DNA from: Scatosoma sp045576335 | Lineage (GTDB): Bacteria; Bacillota; Clostridia; Christensenellales; Borkfalkiaceae | Assembly: GCA_045576335.1 (NCBI GenBank) | Contig: JAZNGH010000016.1 | Span: 1-11,740 of the forward strand | DNA: 11,740 nt | Direction of reading: 5' to 3' | In this document: positions 10,707 to 11,740 of the stretch, piece after piece | How the letters are laid out: each line of letters begins with the position of its first letter | Numbering within the stretch: the first letter of the stretch is position 1 | Notes under the pieces: generated by a model | Told to the model about the DNA's origin: nothing | The model's input: the letters and a program-made list of their open reading frames with translations, nothing else | The model's database searches: none | Position numbers and translations under genes: made by a program

Positions 10707-11723
10707 ATGGAAACGGAAGAAAATGGGTTGGACGAATGGTTGCGCGAGGACGGAGAGAATAAATGGTTGCACGAGCGTTTGTATCAATACGCGGAATGGT
10801 TGGAAGAAGAAAAAGAATTGCAAACGGCAGCGTGGAAAACGCAAGAGCAATACGTTCTTGATTTACCCGAACGTAAGGTCGAATACGCGGATCCACAGTA
10901 TTTGGAGTTTGAAAATTCCAAACAGCAAGAATGGAAACAAGTGAAAAAGGCGCAAGGGAAACTAATTTCTGCTTGGGTTTGGACGGTTTTGTTCGGTATT
11001 TTGTCAGTAGCGGCGATTGTGCTTATGATAACGAGCGGCGGAGAGAGTGTGCTTGGCGGGGTAGGTTTACCCGTTGGCGTTTTTGGCGTGATTATATGCT
11101 TCTCTGGGGGTTTGTCTAAGAGCGAGGACTATAAATATCTGAAAAAGACTTACGTGGAAAACGTAGCGAATATGGAAAAAGCGCGGCGGTGGGTGGCGTA
11201 TGTGGAAAAATTTACATCGCGTTATCGGGCGAGCGTAAAGGAAGCCAAAGCTGAGTTGAAAACGCTTCACGAGGAAATGGAAACATTACGGTATGATTGG
11301 GAAGATATTCCCAAAGATATGCGTAACCCCAAAACCGTGCGGAAGATAGCAAAAGAGATAGAAAGTTCGCGCGTATATACGGTAATGAATGCCGTTGAAA
11401 ATATCCAAGAACGTGAAAGGGAAGAAAACGAACGCTTTGCACAAGAGAGCAGGGAAAGAGCGACGAATACGCCCAAAAGAGGAGAGTATGCACATTCTTG
11501 GAAAGCGGAGATGGAGAAGAACGACCGTTACCGTCAAGAGCAGGAAGAAAAGAGAAGGGCGGCGTTTGAAGCGAAAAAAGAAGCGGATAGAGCACACGCA
11601 AAAAAATGTAGGGAAGAAGTGGACGAATATCACCGTGCCCGTAGGGTGTGTCAATCTTGTGCGTATCAATCGAAATGTCGACGCATAGGAACGCCGAATT
11701 GCGCGTCGTATTTACCCAAGTAA
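10707..11723 (+). CDS. Membrane-associated coiled-coil protein with C-terminal Cys cluster
   Basis: I do not recognise this 338-residue protein. Order, counted from ATG 10707: an acidic Trp-rich helical N terminus (1-80) with repeats like EWL-E-N-KWLHERLYQYAEWLEEE; two membrane segments (about 87-109 and 114-134) with a short Gly-rich turn; then long highly charged helices, partly coiled coil (140-310); and a C-terminal CQSCAYQSKCRRIGTPNCASYLP (315-337). The Cys pattern C-x2-C-x5-C-x7-C could bind zinc or an iron-sulfur cluster. The hairpin places both termini on the same side, probably the cytosol. ATG 10707 is preferred because GGAG (10696-10699) is 7 nt away; ATG 10701 is only 1 nt from it. 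The gene is read from a perfect promoter covered by XRE operators, so tightly repressed, inducible expression is likely. The stop is 17 nt before the window's end. Confidence 0.78.
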   Translation: METEENGLDEWLREDGENKWLHERLYQYAEWLEEEKELQTAAWKTQEQYVLDLPERKVEYADPQYLEFENSKQQEWKQVKKAQGKLISAWVWTVLFGILSVAAIVLMITSGGESVLGGVGLPVGVFGVIICFSGGLSKSEDYKYLKKTYVENVANMEKARRWVAYVEKFTSRYRASVKEAKAELKTLHEEMETLRYDWEDIPKDMRNPKTVRKIAKEIESSRVYTVMNAVENIQEREREENERFAQESRERATNTPKRGEYAHSWKAEMEKNDRYRQEQEEKRRAAFEAKKEADRAHAKKCREEVDEYHRARRVCQSCAYQSKCRRIGTPNCASYLPK

Positions 11724-11740
11724 AAACAAGCGGAAAACCC

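Noticed and set aside
10412..11723. Toxin-antitoxin or phage-defence module (XRE plus membrane protein)
   Set aside because: The arrangement is divergent rather than a co-transcribed antitoxin-toxin pair, and no toxin or nuclease motif is visible. Kept only as a possibility under the finding on the Cys-cluster protein.

Overview
The window looks like chromosomal DNA of a Gram-positive, spore-former-type bacterium (Bacillota, probably a Clostridia lineage). The grounds are strong AGGAG-type ribosome binding sites, AT-rich spacers with consensus -35/-10 promoters, a SipW-type (ER-type) signal peptidase with its cognate substrates, a Gram-positive lipoprotein, a PF06541-type membrane protein and an RsfA-like regulator. 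The species cannot be named from the sequence.

Layout. 1-483: the 3' part of a 5S rRNA gene that starts before the window, its terminator, a 210-bp element with imperfect 20-bp terminal inverted repeats (MITE-like or structured RNA), and a second terminator. 484-1065: a CmpB-like integral membrane protein. 1129-1332 (minus): a small XRE-family regulator. 1366-7287: the core of the window, a rightward operon facing away from that regulator. In order it encodes a one-TM protein with a beta-rich ectodomain, a SipW-type signal peptidase with a long cytosolic tail, a TasA/camelysin-like secreted protein and a 1198-residue secreted beta-helix/GLUG-type adhesin. 7488-8318: a cyclophilin-like lipoprotein that has lost its catalytic residues. 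8380-8613 (minus): a small uncharacterised protein. 8712-9629 (minus): an uncharacterised 305-residue protein. 9723-10361: a protein with two Myb/SANT-like modules and a C-terminal zipper, resembling RsfA. 10412-10612 (minus): a second XRE regulator. 10707-11723: a divergent membrane-associated coiled-coil protein with a C-terminal Cys cluster.

How the genes fit together. The regulator plus four-gene operon has the same logic as sinR and tapA-sipW-tasA in Bacillus subtilis: a small XRE repressor, a membrane-held first gene, the dedicated signal peptidase, then the fibre-type substrate. A very large adhesin is added here. The operon promoter is a perfect TTGACA-17-TATAAT whose whole spacer is a palindrome, so the adjacent XRE protein is the obvious candidate repressor. 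The three non-peptidase proteins share a similar final beta-strand, which suggests related TasA-like domains. The adhesin has no sortase signal or C-terminal anchor and may be displayed by joining the fibre.

The same regulatory design recurs at 10412-11723: another minus-strand XRE gene, another apparently leaderless start, another perfect divergent promoter with inverted repeats over the spacer. The two loci look like variants of one compact divergon architecture with different cargo.
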